Assembly (NCBI RefSeq): GCF_018866325.1
Contig: NZ_CP076457.1
Span: forward strand, 1,957,001 to 2,021,000
Source of the DNA: Streptomyces sp. YPW6
GTDB taxonomy: Bacteria; Actinomycetota; Actinomycetes; Streptomycetales; Streptomycetaceae
Direction: 5' to 3'
DNA: 64,000 nt
A program made the translations under genes and the position numbers. How positions within the stretch are numbered: position 1 is the first letter of the stretch; each line of letters starts with the position of its first letter. Below the pieces are notes generated by a model. The model saw only the letters and a list, made by a program, of their open reading frames with translations, had not been told where the DNA came from and did no database searches. This document shows positions 19,575-27,912 of the stretch, piece after piece.

Positions 19575-21656
19575 GTGGCGCGGAGCGTGTATGTGACCGG
19601 GATCGAGCGGGGGGACGGCCGCCAGGTCGTCGAGCTGGGAGTCATGGAGCTTCTGACGCGTCAGGTGGACCGGGTCGGGGTCTTCCGCCCGCTGGTCCAC
19701 GACGGCCCCGACCGGCTCTACGAGCTGCTGCGGGCCCGCTACCGGCTCTCCCAGAGTCCCGCGTCGGTCTACGGCCTCGACTACCACGAGGCGTCCGCCG
19801 TGCAGGCCGAGAAGGGCACGGACGAGCTGGTCTCGCTCCTCGTCGACCGGTTCCACCGGGTGGCCCGGGAGTACGAGGTGGTCCTCGTCCTCGGCAGCGA
19901 CTTCGTCGGCACCCAGCTCCCGGACGAGCTCGCGCTCAACGCGCGTCTGGCCAACGAGTTCGGCGCGTCGGTGATCCCGGTCGTCGCGGGCCGGGGGCAG
20001 CCGGCGGAGTCCGTGCGCGCCGAGACCCGCAACGCCTACCGCGCCTACGCGGGCCTGGGCTGCGACGTGCTGGCGATGGTGGTGAACCGGGTCGCCCCGA
20101 AGGACCGGGCGGTGATAGCCGAGCGGCTGGCGGCCCGGCTGCCGGTACCCGTCTCCGTGCTGCCGGACGACCCCGCGCTCTCCGCCCCGACGGTCGCCCA
20201 GGTCACCGCCGCGCTGAACGGCACGGTGCTGCTCGGCGACGACTCGGGGCTGGCGCGCGACGCCCTGGACTTCGTCTTCGGCGGGGCGATGCTGCCGAAC
20301 CTGCTGAGCGCGCTGACGCCCGGCTGCATGCTGGTGACACCCGGGGACCGCTCGGACCTGGTGGTGGGGGCGCTGGCCGCGCACAGCGCGGGGACCCCGC
20401 CCATCGCGGGCATCGTGCTGACCCTGGACGAGCGTCCCGGCGAGGAGATACTCACGCTGGCCGCCCGGCTCGCACCGGGGACCCCGGTCGTGTCGGTGGC
20501 CGGCGGATCGTTCCCCACGGCCGCGGAACTCTTCACCCTGGAAGGGAAGTTGAACGCGGCCACGCCCCGCAAGGCGGAGACCGCGCTCGGCCTCTTCGAG
20601 CGGCACGTGGACACCGGCGCCCTGCTGGAGCGGCTCTCGGTCGCCCGCAGCGGCCGGGTCACGCCGATGATGTTCGAGCACGAGCTGCTGGAGCAGGCCC
20701 GCTCCGACCGCAAGCGGGTGGTACTGCCGGAGGGCACCGAGGAGCGGGTGCTGCGCGCCGCCGACGTGCTGCTGCGCCGGGACGTCTGCGACCTCACACT
20801 CCTCGGCGACGTGGACGTGATCCGCAAGAAGGCGGCCGACCTCGGCATCGACCTGACCGAGACCCAGCTGATCGACCCGCACACCTCGGAGCTGCGGCAG
20901 ACCTTCGCCGAACGGTACGCGCAGCTGCGCGCGCACCGGGGGGTGACGGTGGAGCTGGCGTACGACGTGGTGGCGGACGTGAACTACTTCGGCACGCTGA
21001 TGGTCCAGGAGGGGCTGGCCGACGGGATGGTGTCGGGGTCGGTGCACTCCACGGCCGCCACGATCCGCCCGGCGTTCGAGATCATCAAGACGAAGCCGGA
21101 CGCGTCGATCGTCTCCTCGGTCTTCTTCATGTGCCTGGCCGACAAGGTCCTCGTGTACGGCGACTGCGCGGTCAACCCGGACCCGGACGCCGAGCAGCTC
21201 GCGGACATCGCGGTGCAGTCGGCGGTCACGGCGGCCCGCTTCGGCGTGGAGCCGCGCGTGGCGATGCTGTCGTACTCCACCGGGACCTCGGGCTCCGGCG
21301 CGGACGTGGACAAGGTGCGCGAGGCGACCGAGCGGGTGCGGGCCTCACGGCCGGAGCTGCGGGTGGAGGGGCCGATCCAGTACGACGCGGCGGTCGAGCC
21401 GTCCGTCGCGGCGACGAAGCTGCCGGATTCGGAGGTGGCCGGGCAGGCGACCGTGCTGATCTTCCCGGACCTCAACACCGGCAACAACACCTACAAGGCC
21501 GTGCAGCGCTCGGCGGGTGCGGTGGCGGTCGGGCCGGTCCTCCAGGGCCTGCGCAAACCCGTCAACGACCTCTCGCGCGGCGCGCTCGTCCAGGACATCG
21601 TCAACACGGTGGCGATCACGGCGATCCAGGCGCAGAGCCAGGAGCGCCCCGCATGA
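19575..21656 (+). CDS. pta: Phosphate acetyltransferase, long form
   Basis: Pta converts acetyl-CoA plus phosphate to acetyl phosphate. The 693-residue protein is the long class: an N-terminal P-loop-like domain, a central DRTGG-type domain, and the C-terminal catalytic domain from about residue 370 (EQARSDRKRVVLPEGTEERV, FFMCLADKVLVYGDCAVNP, SYSTGTSGSG, FPDLNTGNNTYKAVQRSAGA). The N-terminal loop reads GIERGDGRQVVELG, with Arg where a nucleotide-binding Lys would be expected, so nucleotide binding may be lost. GTG 19575 was chosen because the conserved start ARSVYVTGIERGDG follows at once. The stop overlaps the ackA start (ATGA). Confidence 0.95.
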   Translation: MARSVYVTGIERGDGRQVVELGVMELLTRQVDRVGVFRPLVHDGPDRLYELLRARYRLSQSPASVYGLDYHEASAVQAEKGTDELVSLLVDRFHRVAREYEVVLVLGSDFVGTQLPDELALNARLANEFGASVIPVVAGRGQPAESVRAETRNAYRAYAGLGCDVLAMVVNRVAPKDRAVIAERLAARLPVPVSVLPDDPALSAPTVAQVTAALNGTVLLGDDSGLARDALDFVFGGAMLPNLLSALTPGCMLVTPGDRSDLVVGALAAHSAGTPPIAGIVLTLDERPGEEILTLAARLAPGTPVVSVAGGSFPTAAELFTLEGKLNAATPRKAETALGLFERHVDTGALLERLSVARSGRVTPMMFEHELLEQARSDRKRVVLPEGTEERVLRAADVLLRRDVCDLTLLGDVDVIRKKAADLGIDLTETQLIDPHTSELRQTFAERYAQLRAHRGVTVELAYDVVADVNYFGTLMVQEGLADGMVSGSVHSTAATIRPAFEIIKTKPDASIVSSVFFMCLADKVLVYGDCAVNPDPDAEQLADIAVQSAVTAARFGVEPRVAMLSYSTGTSGSGADVDKVREATERVRASRPELRVEGPIQYDAAVEPSVAATKLPDSEVAGQATVLIFPDLNTGNNTYKAVQRSAGAVAVGPVLQGLRKPVNDLSRGALVQDIVNTVAITAIQAQSQERPA

Positions 21657-22960
21657 CCCCGCCGCCCGCCCCCGCGTCCGGCCCCTCCCCCGATCACGAA
21701 AGCACGGCAGCCCCTGTGGAACCGCATCGCGTCCTCGTCCTCAACTCCGGCTCCTCATCGGTGAAGTACCAGCTGCTCGACATGCGCGACCGCTCGCGGC
21801 TCGCCTCGGGTCTGGTCGAGCGGATCGGGGAGGAGTCCTCGCGTCTGGTGCACACGCCGCTGACCGGCGGCGGCGCCGAGCCCCGGGAGCGTACCGGCCG
21901 GATCGCGGACCACGACGCGGCGCTGAAGGCGGCGGCCGAGGAGCTGGCGGCGGACGGGCTCGGCCTGGACTCCCCCGAACTCGCCGCGGTCGGCCACCGG
22001 GTGGTGCACGGCGGGCTGCGCTTCAGCGCGCCGACGGTGATCACGGACGAGGTGCTGGAGGAGATCGAGCGGCTCGTCCCGGTCGCCCCGCTGCATAACC
22101 CGGCGAACATCACCGGCATCCGGACGGCGCGGGCGCTGCGGCCGGACCTCCCGCAGGTCGCGGTGTTCGACACCGCGTTCCACACGACGATGCCGGAGGC
22201 GGCCGCACGCTACGCGATCGACGTGGAGACCGCCGACGCGCACCGGATCCGCCGCTACGGCTTCCACGGCACATCGCACGCGTACGTCTCGCGGAAGACG
22301 GCCGAGCTGCTGGGGAAGACCCCCGAGGAGGTGAACGTCATCGTGCTGCACCTGGGCAACGGGGCGTCGGCCTCGGCGGTCGCGGGCGGGCGGTGCGTGG
22401 AGACCTCGATGGGGCTGACACCCTTGGAGGGGCTCGTGATGGGTACGCGCTCCGGGGACATCGATCCGGCGGTCACCTTCCACCTGAAGCGGGTGGCGGG
22501 CATGTCGGCCGACGAGATCGACGTCCTGCTGAACAAGCGGAGCGGGCTCGTCGGCCTGTGCGGCGACAACGACATGCGGGTGATCCGCCGCCGGATCGAC
22601 GAGGGCGACGAGCGGGCGGCGCTGGCCTTCGACGTCTACATCCACCGGCTGAAGAAGTACATCGGCGCCTACACGGCGGTGCTCGGGCGGGTGGACGCGG
22701 TGGCGTTCACGGCGGGGGTCGGGGAGAACGCGGCGCCGGTGCGGGAAGCTGCCATCACGGGCCTGGAGGAGCTGGGCATGGCGGTGGACGCCTCGCTCAA
22801 CTCCGTGCGGTCCGGTGAGCCGCGGTTGATCTCGCCGGAGTACGCCCGGGTGGCGGTCGCCGTGGTGCCGACGGACGAGGAGCTGGAGATCGCCGGACAG
22901 ACCTTCGCGCTCGTCGCCCCGGGGGAGGCCGGGCAGGACGCCGGACAGGTCGACAACTGA
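21653..22960 (+). CDS. ackA: Acetate kinase
   Basis: AckA makes ATP and acetate from acetyl phosphate, or the reverse when acetate is taken up. The conserved blocks are present: VLVLNSGSSSVKYQL, GHRVVHGG, PLHNPANITGI, FDTAFHTTMP, RRYGFHGTSHAYVS, HLGNGASASAV and FTAGVGENA. From the overlapping ATG at 21653 the protein has 435 residues. The first 20 or so are a Pro/Ser-rich tail absent from most homologues, and GTG 21717 directly before EPHRVLVLNSG is a possible start. Overlap with pta implies coupled translation of the acetate overflow pair. Confidence 0.95.
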   Translation: MTPPPAPASGPSPDHESTAAPVEPHRVLVLNSGSSSVKYQLLDMRDRSRLASGLVERIGEESSRLVHTPLTGGGAEPRERTGRIADHDAALKAAAEELAADGLGLDSPELAAVGHRVVHGGLRFSAPTVITDEVLEEIERLVPVAPLHNPANITGIRTARALRPDLPQVAVFDTAFHTTMPEAAARYAIDVETADAHRIRRYGFHGTSHAYVSRKTAELLGKTPEEVNVIVLHLGNGASASAVAGGRCVETSMGLTPLEGLVMGTRSGDIDPAVTFHLKRVAGMSADEIDVLLNKRSGLVGLCGDNDMRVIRRRIDEGDERAALAFDVYIHRLKKYIGAYTAVLGRVDAVAFTAGVGENAAPVREAAITGLEELGMAVDASLNSVRSGEPRLISPEYARVAVAVVPTDEELEIAGQTFALVAPGEAGQDAGQVDN

Positions 22961-22993
22961 GCACCCCCGCGCCCCTTTGTATCTTCCACCAGA

Positions 22994-23034
22994 CGGAATA
23001 TTCCGCAGCGAAACAAACCGATAGGATCCGCCTC
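22994..23034 (+). promoter_or_regulatory. Likely pyk promoter with palindrome, possibly leaderless start
   Basis: The 74-base gap between ackA and pyk holds a 12-bp perfect palindrome CGGAATATTCCG at 22994-23005. TAGGAT at 23022-23027 ends seven bases before the pyk ATG. If TAGGAT is the -10 box, transcription would start at or beside the ATG and the mRNA would be leaderless. Alternatively AGGA inside it acts as a weak ribosome site at 8-base spacing. Confidence 0.5.
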
Positions 23035-24465
23035 ATGCGCCGTTCCAAAATCGTCTGCACCCTCGGTCCCGCCGTCGACTCGCACGAGCAGCTCGTCGCT
23101 CTGATCGAGGCCGGCATGAGCGTGGCCCGTTTCAACTTCAGCCACGGCTCCCACGAGGAACACCAGGGCCGTTACGACCGCGTCCGCCAGGCGGCCGCCG
23201 AGACCGGCCGCGCGGTGGGCGTGCTCGCCGACCTCCAGGGCCCGAAGATCCGGCTGGCGAAGTTCGCCGAGGGTCCGGTCGAACTGGTCCGCGGGGACGA
23301 GTTCACCATCACCTCCGAGGACGTCCCCGGCGACAAGTCGATCTGCGGCACCACCTACAAGGGGCTGCCCGGCGATGTCGTCAAGGGCGACCCGATCCTG
23401 ATCAACGACGGCAACGTCGAGCTGAAGGTCGTCGCGGTCGAGGGCCCCCGGGTGAAGACCATCGTCATCGAGGGCGGTGTCATCTCCGACCACAAGGGCA
23501 TCAACCTGCCCGGTGCGGCGGTCAACGTCCCGGCCCTGTCCGAGAAGGACGTCGAGGACCTGCGCTTCGCCCTGCGGATGGGCTGCGACCTGGTCGCCCT
23601 CTCCTTCGTCCGGGACGCGAACGACGTCAAGGACGTGCACAAGGTGATGGACGAGGAGGGCCGCCGGGTCCCCGTCATCGCCAAGGTGGAGAAGCCGCAG
23701 GCGGTCGAGCACATGGAGGGCGTCGTCATGGCGTTCGACGGTGTGATGGTGGCCCGGGGCGACCTGGCGGTGGAGTACCCGCTGGAGAAGGTCCCGATGG
23801 TGCAGAAGCGCCTCATCGAGCTGTGCCGCCGCAACGCCAAGCCGGTGATCGTGGCGACCCAGATGATGGAGTCGATGATCACCAACTCGCGGCCGACCCG
23901 CGCCGAGGCGTCCGACGTCGCCAACGCGATCCTGGACGGCGCGGACGCGGTCATGCTGTCCGCCGAGTCCTCGGTCGGCGCGTACCCGATCGAGACGGTC
24001 AAGACGATGTCGAAGATCGTCTGCGCCGCCGAGGAGGAGCTGCTCTCCAAGGGCCTCCAGCCGCTGGTCCAGGGCAAGAAGCCCCGTACGCAGGGCGGTT
24101 CGGTGGCCCGTGCGGCCTGCGAGATCGCGGACTTCCTCAACGGCAAGGCACTGGTCGCCTTCACCCAGTCCGGCGACACCGCCCGCCGCCTCTCCCGCTA
24201 CCGCACGGCCCAGCCGATCCTGGCCTTCACCACGGACGAGAACACCCGCAACCAGCTCGCGCTGAGCTGGGGCGTCGAGTCGTACATCGTCCCGCACGTG
24301 GACAACACCGACGCGATGGTCGACCTGGTCGACGCGGAGCTGCTCAAGCTGAACCGCTACAGCGACGGCGACACGATGATCATCACCGCCGGCTCGCCCC
24401 CCGGCATCCCCGGCACCACCAACATGGTCCGGGTGCACCACCTGGGCGGCGGCGAGCGGGACTGA
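23035..24465 (+). CDS. pyk: Pyruvate kinase
   Basis: The last glycolytic step, phosphoenolpyruvate plus ADP to pyruvate plus ATP. The 476-residue protein begins MRRSKIVCTLGPAVDS and shows SVARFNFSHGSHEEH, VIAKVEKPQAVEHM, the active-site stretch DGVMVARGDLAVE, ATQMMESMITNSRPTRAE and a C-terminal regulatory-type domain ending in VRVHHLGGGERD. Together with pfkA and pta-ackA it forms a compact glycolysis/overflow block. The gene has its own AT-rich promoter candidate and ends at a 26-bp hairpin, so it is probably monocistronic. Confidence 0.96.
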   Translation: MRRSKIVCTLGPAVDSHEQLVALIEAGMSVARFNFSHGSHEEHQGRYDRVRQAAAETGRAVGVLADLQGPKIRLAKFAEGPVELVRGDEFTITSEDVPGDKSICGTTYKGLPGDVVKGDPILINDGNVELKVVAVEGPRVKTIVIEGGVISDHKGINLPGAAVNVPALSEKDVEDLRFALRMGCDLVALSFVRDANDVKDVHKVMDEEGRRVPVIAKVEKPQAVEHMEGVVMAFDGVMVARGDLAVEYPLEKVPMVQKRLIELCRRNAKPVIVATQMMESMITNSRPTRAEASDVANAILDGADAVMLSAESSVGAYPIETVKTMSKIVCAAEEELLSKGLQPLVQGKKPRTQGGSVARAACEIADFLNGKALVAFTQSGDTARRLSRYRTAQPILAFTTDENTRNQLALSWGVESYIVPHVDNTDAMVDLVDAELLKLNRYSDGDTMIITAGSPPGIPGTTNMVRVHHLGGGERD

Positions 24466-24480
24466 CCCGCATCCGCCCCG

Positions 24481-24536
24481 CGCACGACGCCGTGGGCCGC
24501 ACTCCTGGTCAGGAGTGCGGCCCACGGCGTCGTGCG
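24481..24536. terminator. Very strong 26-bp hairpin terminator after pyk
   Basis: Bases 24481-24506 and 24511-24536 are perfect inverted copies (26 bp) around a GGTC loop, 16 bases past the pyk stop and 52 bases from the stop of the convergent gene. It can terminate both directions. Confidence 0.92.
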
Positions 24537-24587
24537 GCTCCCGGACGGGCTCAGGGGGGAGGCGGGGCTGGGCGGTGAGGACACCCT

Positions 24588-25934
24588 CTAGCCCTGGCCG
24601 GCCTCCAGGTAGTTCTTCAGTCCGGGCACGGTGAGCGTGCCGCCGAACTGGCCTGCCTGAACCACCCTCACCTTGGAGAAGAAGGCGAAGGGGACGTTCA
24701 GCGGCGGCGGGCTCTGCGGGCTGAACGTGATCGGGATGAGGCCGAAGAGGTTGCCCTTCAGCTCCTCCGTGTACATCGTCACCTGGCCGTCGCGGATCGT
24801 CGACGTGGAGCCGGGGCGCGACTTCACGTGGCCGGTCGTGCCCGCGGGGCCGACGGTCAGCTGGTGCAGGTCCTTGATGTCGATGGAGTCGGCCGTGAAC
24901 TTCAGCACCTTCTTGATGCTGCCGTCCGCCTTCTTCACCTCGACGATGCCGTGGTAGTCGAGGCCGACGAGGGTGAGCAGCGTCGACTCCAGGATCCACG
25001 GTTCGTTGGGCAGCAGCGGGATGCCCTGCTCCAGTTCGGCCGCGGCGAGGGCCTCCGGGTCGGCCTCGGGGCACGGGAAGCGGGGCTTGGCGCCGTCGGG
25101 GATGTCCTCGTCCTTCTTGGGGTCGAGTCCCTTGGCGTCCTCGTCGAGCTCCTCGACGTCCTGGCCGGCCTTCTCGGCCGCCTCGCGGATGGCGTCGGCC
25201 GTCCTGTCGGACGTCTCCTGCGCCTTGTCGGCCGCGCCCTCGGCCGGGTCCTTCGGCTGCTCCTTCGCCGTGTCCTGCGGCTTCACGGACGGCTCGGGGG
25301 CCTCGGTGGTGGGGCTCGGGGACGGGGCGGCCGGCTCCTCGGGCTCGGCTTCGTCGTCGTCCGGGCCGTCGAAGAGGTCCTTGAGGGCGTCACCGAGGCC
25401 GAGCGGGTCGAGGGGGTTCTTCGACCTGGTGGGCGTCGGGGTCGCGGAGGGTTCCTCGGCGGACTTCTCCTCGACGGACTTCTCCTGGACGGGCTCGTCC
25501 TCGGCGGAACGCGCCGAGCGGTCCGCGTCCGGCGTCGTGTCGCCCGCCGCGTCCTTCGCCGGGTCGGCCGCGGAACCGCTGGCCGAGGGTTTCGGGGTCG
25601 CGGTGCCGTCCTCGCCGGACGCGCCGCCCTTCCCGGTGGCGGACGGGGCCGGCGTCGGCGACGCGCTCTCGCTCGGCTCGTCGGACCGGGTGACGCACGG
25701 TCCCGGCGCGAAGGGGATGTCGCCGCTCTCGTCGGCCAGGGCGAGCTTGGGCGTCAGGCCCATCCCCACGAAGACCGCCGTCGGCATCGCCGCGAGCGCC
25801 AGCGCCTTCTTGCCGCTGGGCAGGTGGAGCTTGGTCAGCAGCGACTTGCGGGGCGCCGCGTGGCGAGGACCCTTGCGCTCGCGGAAGCCGTCGTCCGCGT
25901 AGGTGTTCGTCTGCTGCCCGTCGTCACCCCGCAC
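24588..25934 (-). CDS. Membrane-anchored or secreted protein with long disordered linker, last gene of the DUF6230/DUF6114 operon
   Basis: I recognise this only as the usual neighbour of DUF6230/DUF6114 genes; no function is known. With GTG 25934 (GGGAGG five bases upstream) it has 448 residues. A Lys/Arg-rich N-terminus (RHAAPRKSLLTKLHLPSGKK) precedes a hydrophobic segment (ALALAAMPTAVFVGMGLTP) that could be a signal peptide or anchor. About 200 residues of Pro/Ser/Glu/Asp-rich low-complexity linker follow. The C-terminal domain of about 140 residues (PWILESTLLTLVGLDYHGIV to TLTVPGLKNYLEAGQ) looks beta-rich. Two Cys (GPCVTR, FPCPEAD) flank the linker. The gene start lies inside the 3' end of the DUF6114 gene, so the two are coupled. 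Confidence 0.8.
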   Translation of the reverse strand: MRGDDGQQTNTYADDGFRERKGPRHAAPRKSLLTKLHLPSGKKALALAAMPTAVFVGMGLTPKLALADESGDIPFAPGPCVTRSDEPSESASPTPAPSATGKGGASGEDGTATPKPSASGSAADPAKDAAGDTTPDADRSARSAEDEPVQEKSVEEKSAEEPSATPTPTRSKNPLDPLGLGDALKDLFDGPDDDEAEPEEPAAPSPSPTTEAPEPSVKPQDTAKEQPKDPAEGAADKAQETSDRTADAIREAAEKAGQDVEELDEDAKGLDPKKDEDIPDGAKPRFPCPEADPEALAAAELEQGIPLLPNEPWILESTLLTLVGLDYHGIVEVKKADGSIKKVLKFTADSIDIKDLHQLTVGPAGTTGHVKSRPGSTSTIRDGQVTMYTEELKGNLFGLIPITFSPQSPPPLNVPFAFFSKVRVVQAGQFGGTLTVPGLKNYLEAGQG

Positions 25935-26490
25935 GATGCCTCCCGCCGTCGGCATCGGACGCCGGGTCGAACTCGGCGTTCTGCTGCTGCGGCACGGCAG
26001 CCGCCCCCTGGAGCTCGGCCCCGGGGCGCTCCTCGTACGGCTGCTCGGGCGAGGGTACGGTCCGCTCCTCGGCCGACGCCTCCTGGTCCTCCGGGCGGCC
26101 CGGCGCCCAGGAAATGGACAGGGCTCCGCCGATGAGCGCGAAGAGGAACCCGATGAGGAAGCCGCCGATGTTGGCCACGGGTATGGAGATCAGCGCGAGC
26201 AGGATCGTCGCGATACCGGCGAAGACCCGGACGATGTGGTGGAACCACATCGTCAGACCCAGCGTGATCAGCAGAACCCCGATGATCAGGGAACCGGCGC
26301 CGGCGGTGGTGGACATCGTCAGCGTCATGTTGCCGAGGTGCAGGTCGGCGTAGGGGAAGTAGGCGATGGGCGCACCGCCGAGGATGGTGAACAGACCCGC
26401 CCAGAACGGCCGGTCGCCCCGCCAGGCGCGGAAGCGTCGCCGGGCGACGCGGAGGTAGTGCTCGTTCTGCCCTGTGGATTCGGGGCTCAT
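25924..26490 (-). CDS. DUF6114-type small integral membrane protein
   Basis: The 188-residue protein has about four hydrophobic segments between residues 28 and 130, among them FWAGLFTILGGAPIAYFPYA, GAGSLIIGVLLITLGLTMWF and VANIGGFLIGFLFALIGGAL. A hydrophilic Pro/Glu/Gln-rich tail follows. Its order between a DUF6230 secreted protein and the linker protein matches the conserved Streptomyces arrangement I remember for DUF6114. Biochemical role is unknown. It could form a membrane platform for the two exported partners, which is inference from operon structure. The ATG at 26490 has AGGGAG ten bases upstream; its end overlaps the next gene by 11 bases from that gene's GTG. Confidence 0.82.
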   Translation of the reverse strand: MSPESTGQNEHYLRVARRRFRAWRGDRPFWAGLFTILGGAPIAYFPYADLHLGNMTLTMSTTAGAGSLIIGVLLITLGLTMWFHHIVRVFAGIATILLALISIPVANIGGFLIGFLFALIGGALSISWAPGRPEDQEASAEERTVPSPEQPYEERPGAELQGAAAVPQQQNAEFDPASDADGGRHRAG

Positions 26491-26584
26491 GGAAAACAGC
26501 TCCCTGGAACCGGTACTGCCGTGAAGGAGAAGGGGTGGGTGGCCGGAAGACCCGCCGGGGTTTTCCGGCCACCCGGGCGAGTGC

Positions 26585-27238
26585 CTAGAAGCACTCCTTG
26601 ACGCCCGTGTGCAGTCTCAGCTTCAGGTCGCTGAGCTTGAAGGTGCCGGCCGTGGTCGCCCACGCCGTCTGCTTCACGTCGGTCAGCACGGCCTTGTCGG
26701 CGCGCTGCGCGAAACCACCCTGCTTCGCCTGGGTGCCCGGCTGGATGCCGATGCTGCCCGGCTTGTCCTTCTTCTTCAGCGCTCCGGCCGCGACACCGAT
26801 GTCGATGTTCTCGAACTCGGCGTCGGCGTCGAGCTCCGCGACGTCCAGGTAGAGGTTGGTCGCGACGACCGGCTTCTTCGGGTTCGTGCCGGCGTTCAGC
26901 ATGAGGCTGACGTTGCCGAGGAAGGGCACCTTCGGCGTGACGACCGACTGGCACATGTTGGTGATCGTGGCGTCGCTGAAGCCCGACACCGCGACGGCGT
27001 GCGCCTGGTCCTTCTCGCCCTCGATGTCCTTGCCGACCGCGACGCTGCCGTACTGGACGAAGTTCTCGCCCTCAAGACGGTCGGTGCTGACCTTGAAGCT
27101 CTGGCCGGAAACGCTGAACGACGCCGCCAGCGCACCCTGGGCCAGGCCTATGCCCACCGCGGCCGTCGCGGCGACGCTCGGCACCATGACCAGAGCGAAC
27201 CGCTTCCATCTCGTCCCACCGCGAACCTGGGAACTCAT
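26585..27238 (-). CDS. DUF6230 family secreted protein (old name cholesterol esterase)
   Basis: The 217-residue protein begins with a basic segment (GGTRWKRF) and a hydrophobic helix (ALVMVPSVAATAAVGIGLAQGALA) ending in an Ala-rich cleavage-like site, so it is probably exported. The mature part alternates beta-like stretches and ends KLRLHTGVKECF. Two Cys (NMCQS and the near-terminal KECF) could form a disulfide. Relatives are often labelled cholesterol esterase, but I see no Ser-hydrolase motif, so that name should not be trusted. It is the first gene of the three-gene minus-strand operon. The ATG at 27238 has AAGGAG six bases upstream. Confidence 0.82.
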   Translation of the reverse strand: MSSQVRGGTRWKRFALVMVPSVAATAAVGIGLAQGALAASFSVSGQSFKVSTDRLEGENFVQYGSVAVGKDIEGEKDQAHAVAVSGFSDATITNMCQSVVTPKVPFLGNVSLMLNAGTNPKKPVVATNLYLDVAELDADAEFENIDIGVAAGALKKKDKPGSIGIQPGTQAKQGGFAQRADKAVLTDVKQTAWATTAGTFKLSDLKLRLHTGVKECF

Positions 27239-27589
27239 ACTTGCTCCTTCTTCTCGGACGTACATCTCCGGCCGGGCGTCGTGCCCGTCCTGGGATGGGA
27301 GAAGTGCTACGTCCTCGGGAAGGAGAGCGCCCGTATCGGAGACGTGTCCCGCATCCGATCCACCGGCGTTCACCCCCGAGCGACAACCACTGGCCGTACG
27401 TTCCGCACGGCCGGTCGGACAGGCCCCACTGGTGAGCGGGAACCCCCCTGTCCGCGGTCGGCGCCTCTGCCGCCGACCCACTCGGTGGGGACCCAACAGC
27501 CCCTCGGACACCGGCTGGAGACCGGGCGGAAGGTATGGGACCGAGCGTGGCCGATCGTGGTCCATTCACGGCCCTCGCACAAGGGGGAT

Positions 27590-27607
27590 CGTTACTCGCT
27601 AGTAACG
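27590..27607. promoter_or_regulatory. TTACT/AGTAA palindrome 1 upstream of the DUF6230 operon
   Basis: CGTTACT-CGCT-AGTAACG is a perfect inverted repeat with 7-bp arms in the 562-base non-coding stretch between the operon and the thioredoxin terminator. It is a candidate operator sharing half-sites with the palindrome at 27722. Confidence 0.55.
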
Positions 27608-27721
27608 GCCCGATAACCACAGGACGACAGGGCGGCACCGAACGGCGACGCAGGGTGGCACGAAAGGGACATCGGAATGGCGGGAAACTTCCCGGAAACG
27701 GGACAGAACAGCCCGGCCGAC

Positions 27722-27753
27722 TTACTACGAGTAACAGCTTGCGCCTTTGTCAA
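27722..27753 (-). promoter_or_regulatory. Candidate promoter with TTACT/AGTAA palindrome 2
   Basis: On the minus strand a consensus TTGACA (27748-27753) stands 17-18 bases before a -10-like zone. That zone overlaps TTACT-ACG-AGTAA (27722-27734). This would place an operator on the promoter of the DUF6230 operon, with a leader of nearly 480 bases. Leader length and the -10 box are uncertain. Confidence 0.5.
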
Positions 27754-27800
27754 GATTTGGTAAAGCGAAGGCTTGTCGCGCCCATCTGCGGCGCCGGAAC

Positions 27801-27845
27801 GACAAAACGGCCGCGCCGCCCGGTGGGCAGTGCGGCCGCTTTGTC
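27801..27845 (-). terminator. Intrinsic terminator after the thioredoxin gene
   Basis: The segments 27801-27820 and 27826-27845 pair over 20 positions with two or three imperfections. Read on the minus strand the stem ends in GTTTTGTC, giving a short U-run. It lies about 70 bases past the thioredoxin-like stop. Confidence 0.7.
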
Positions 27846-27912
27846 ACATCGGCACAATCGGGCGCGCCCCCGGCGGACGGCGGGCCACGCCGGGTCCGGG
27901 AACGCGAGCGGG

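Noticed and set aside
18210..21047. 945-residue extension of pfkA on the minus strand
   Set aside because: The extension is the shadow of pta; the enzyme begins MRIGILTAGGD at 19235.
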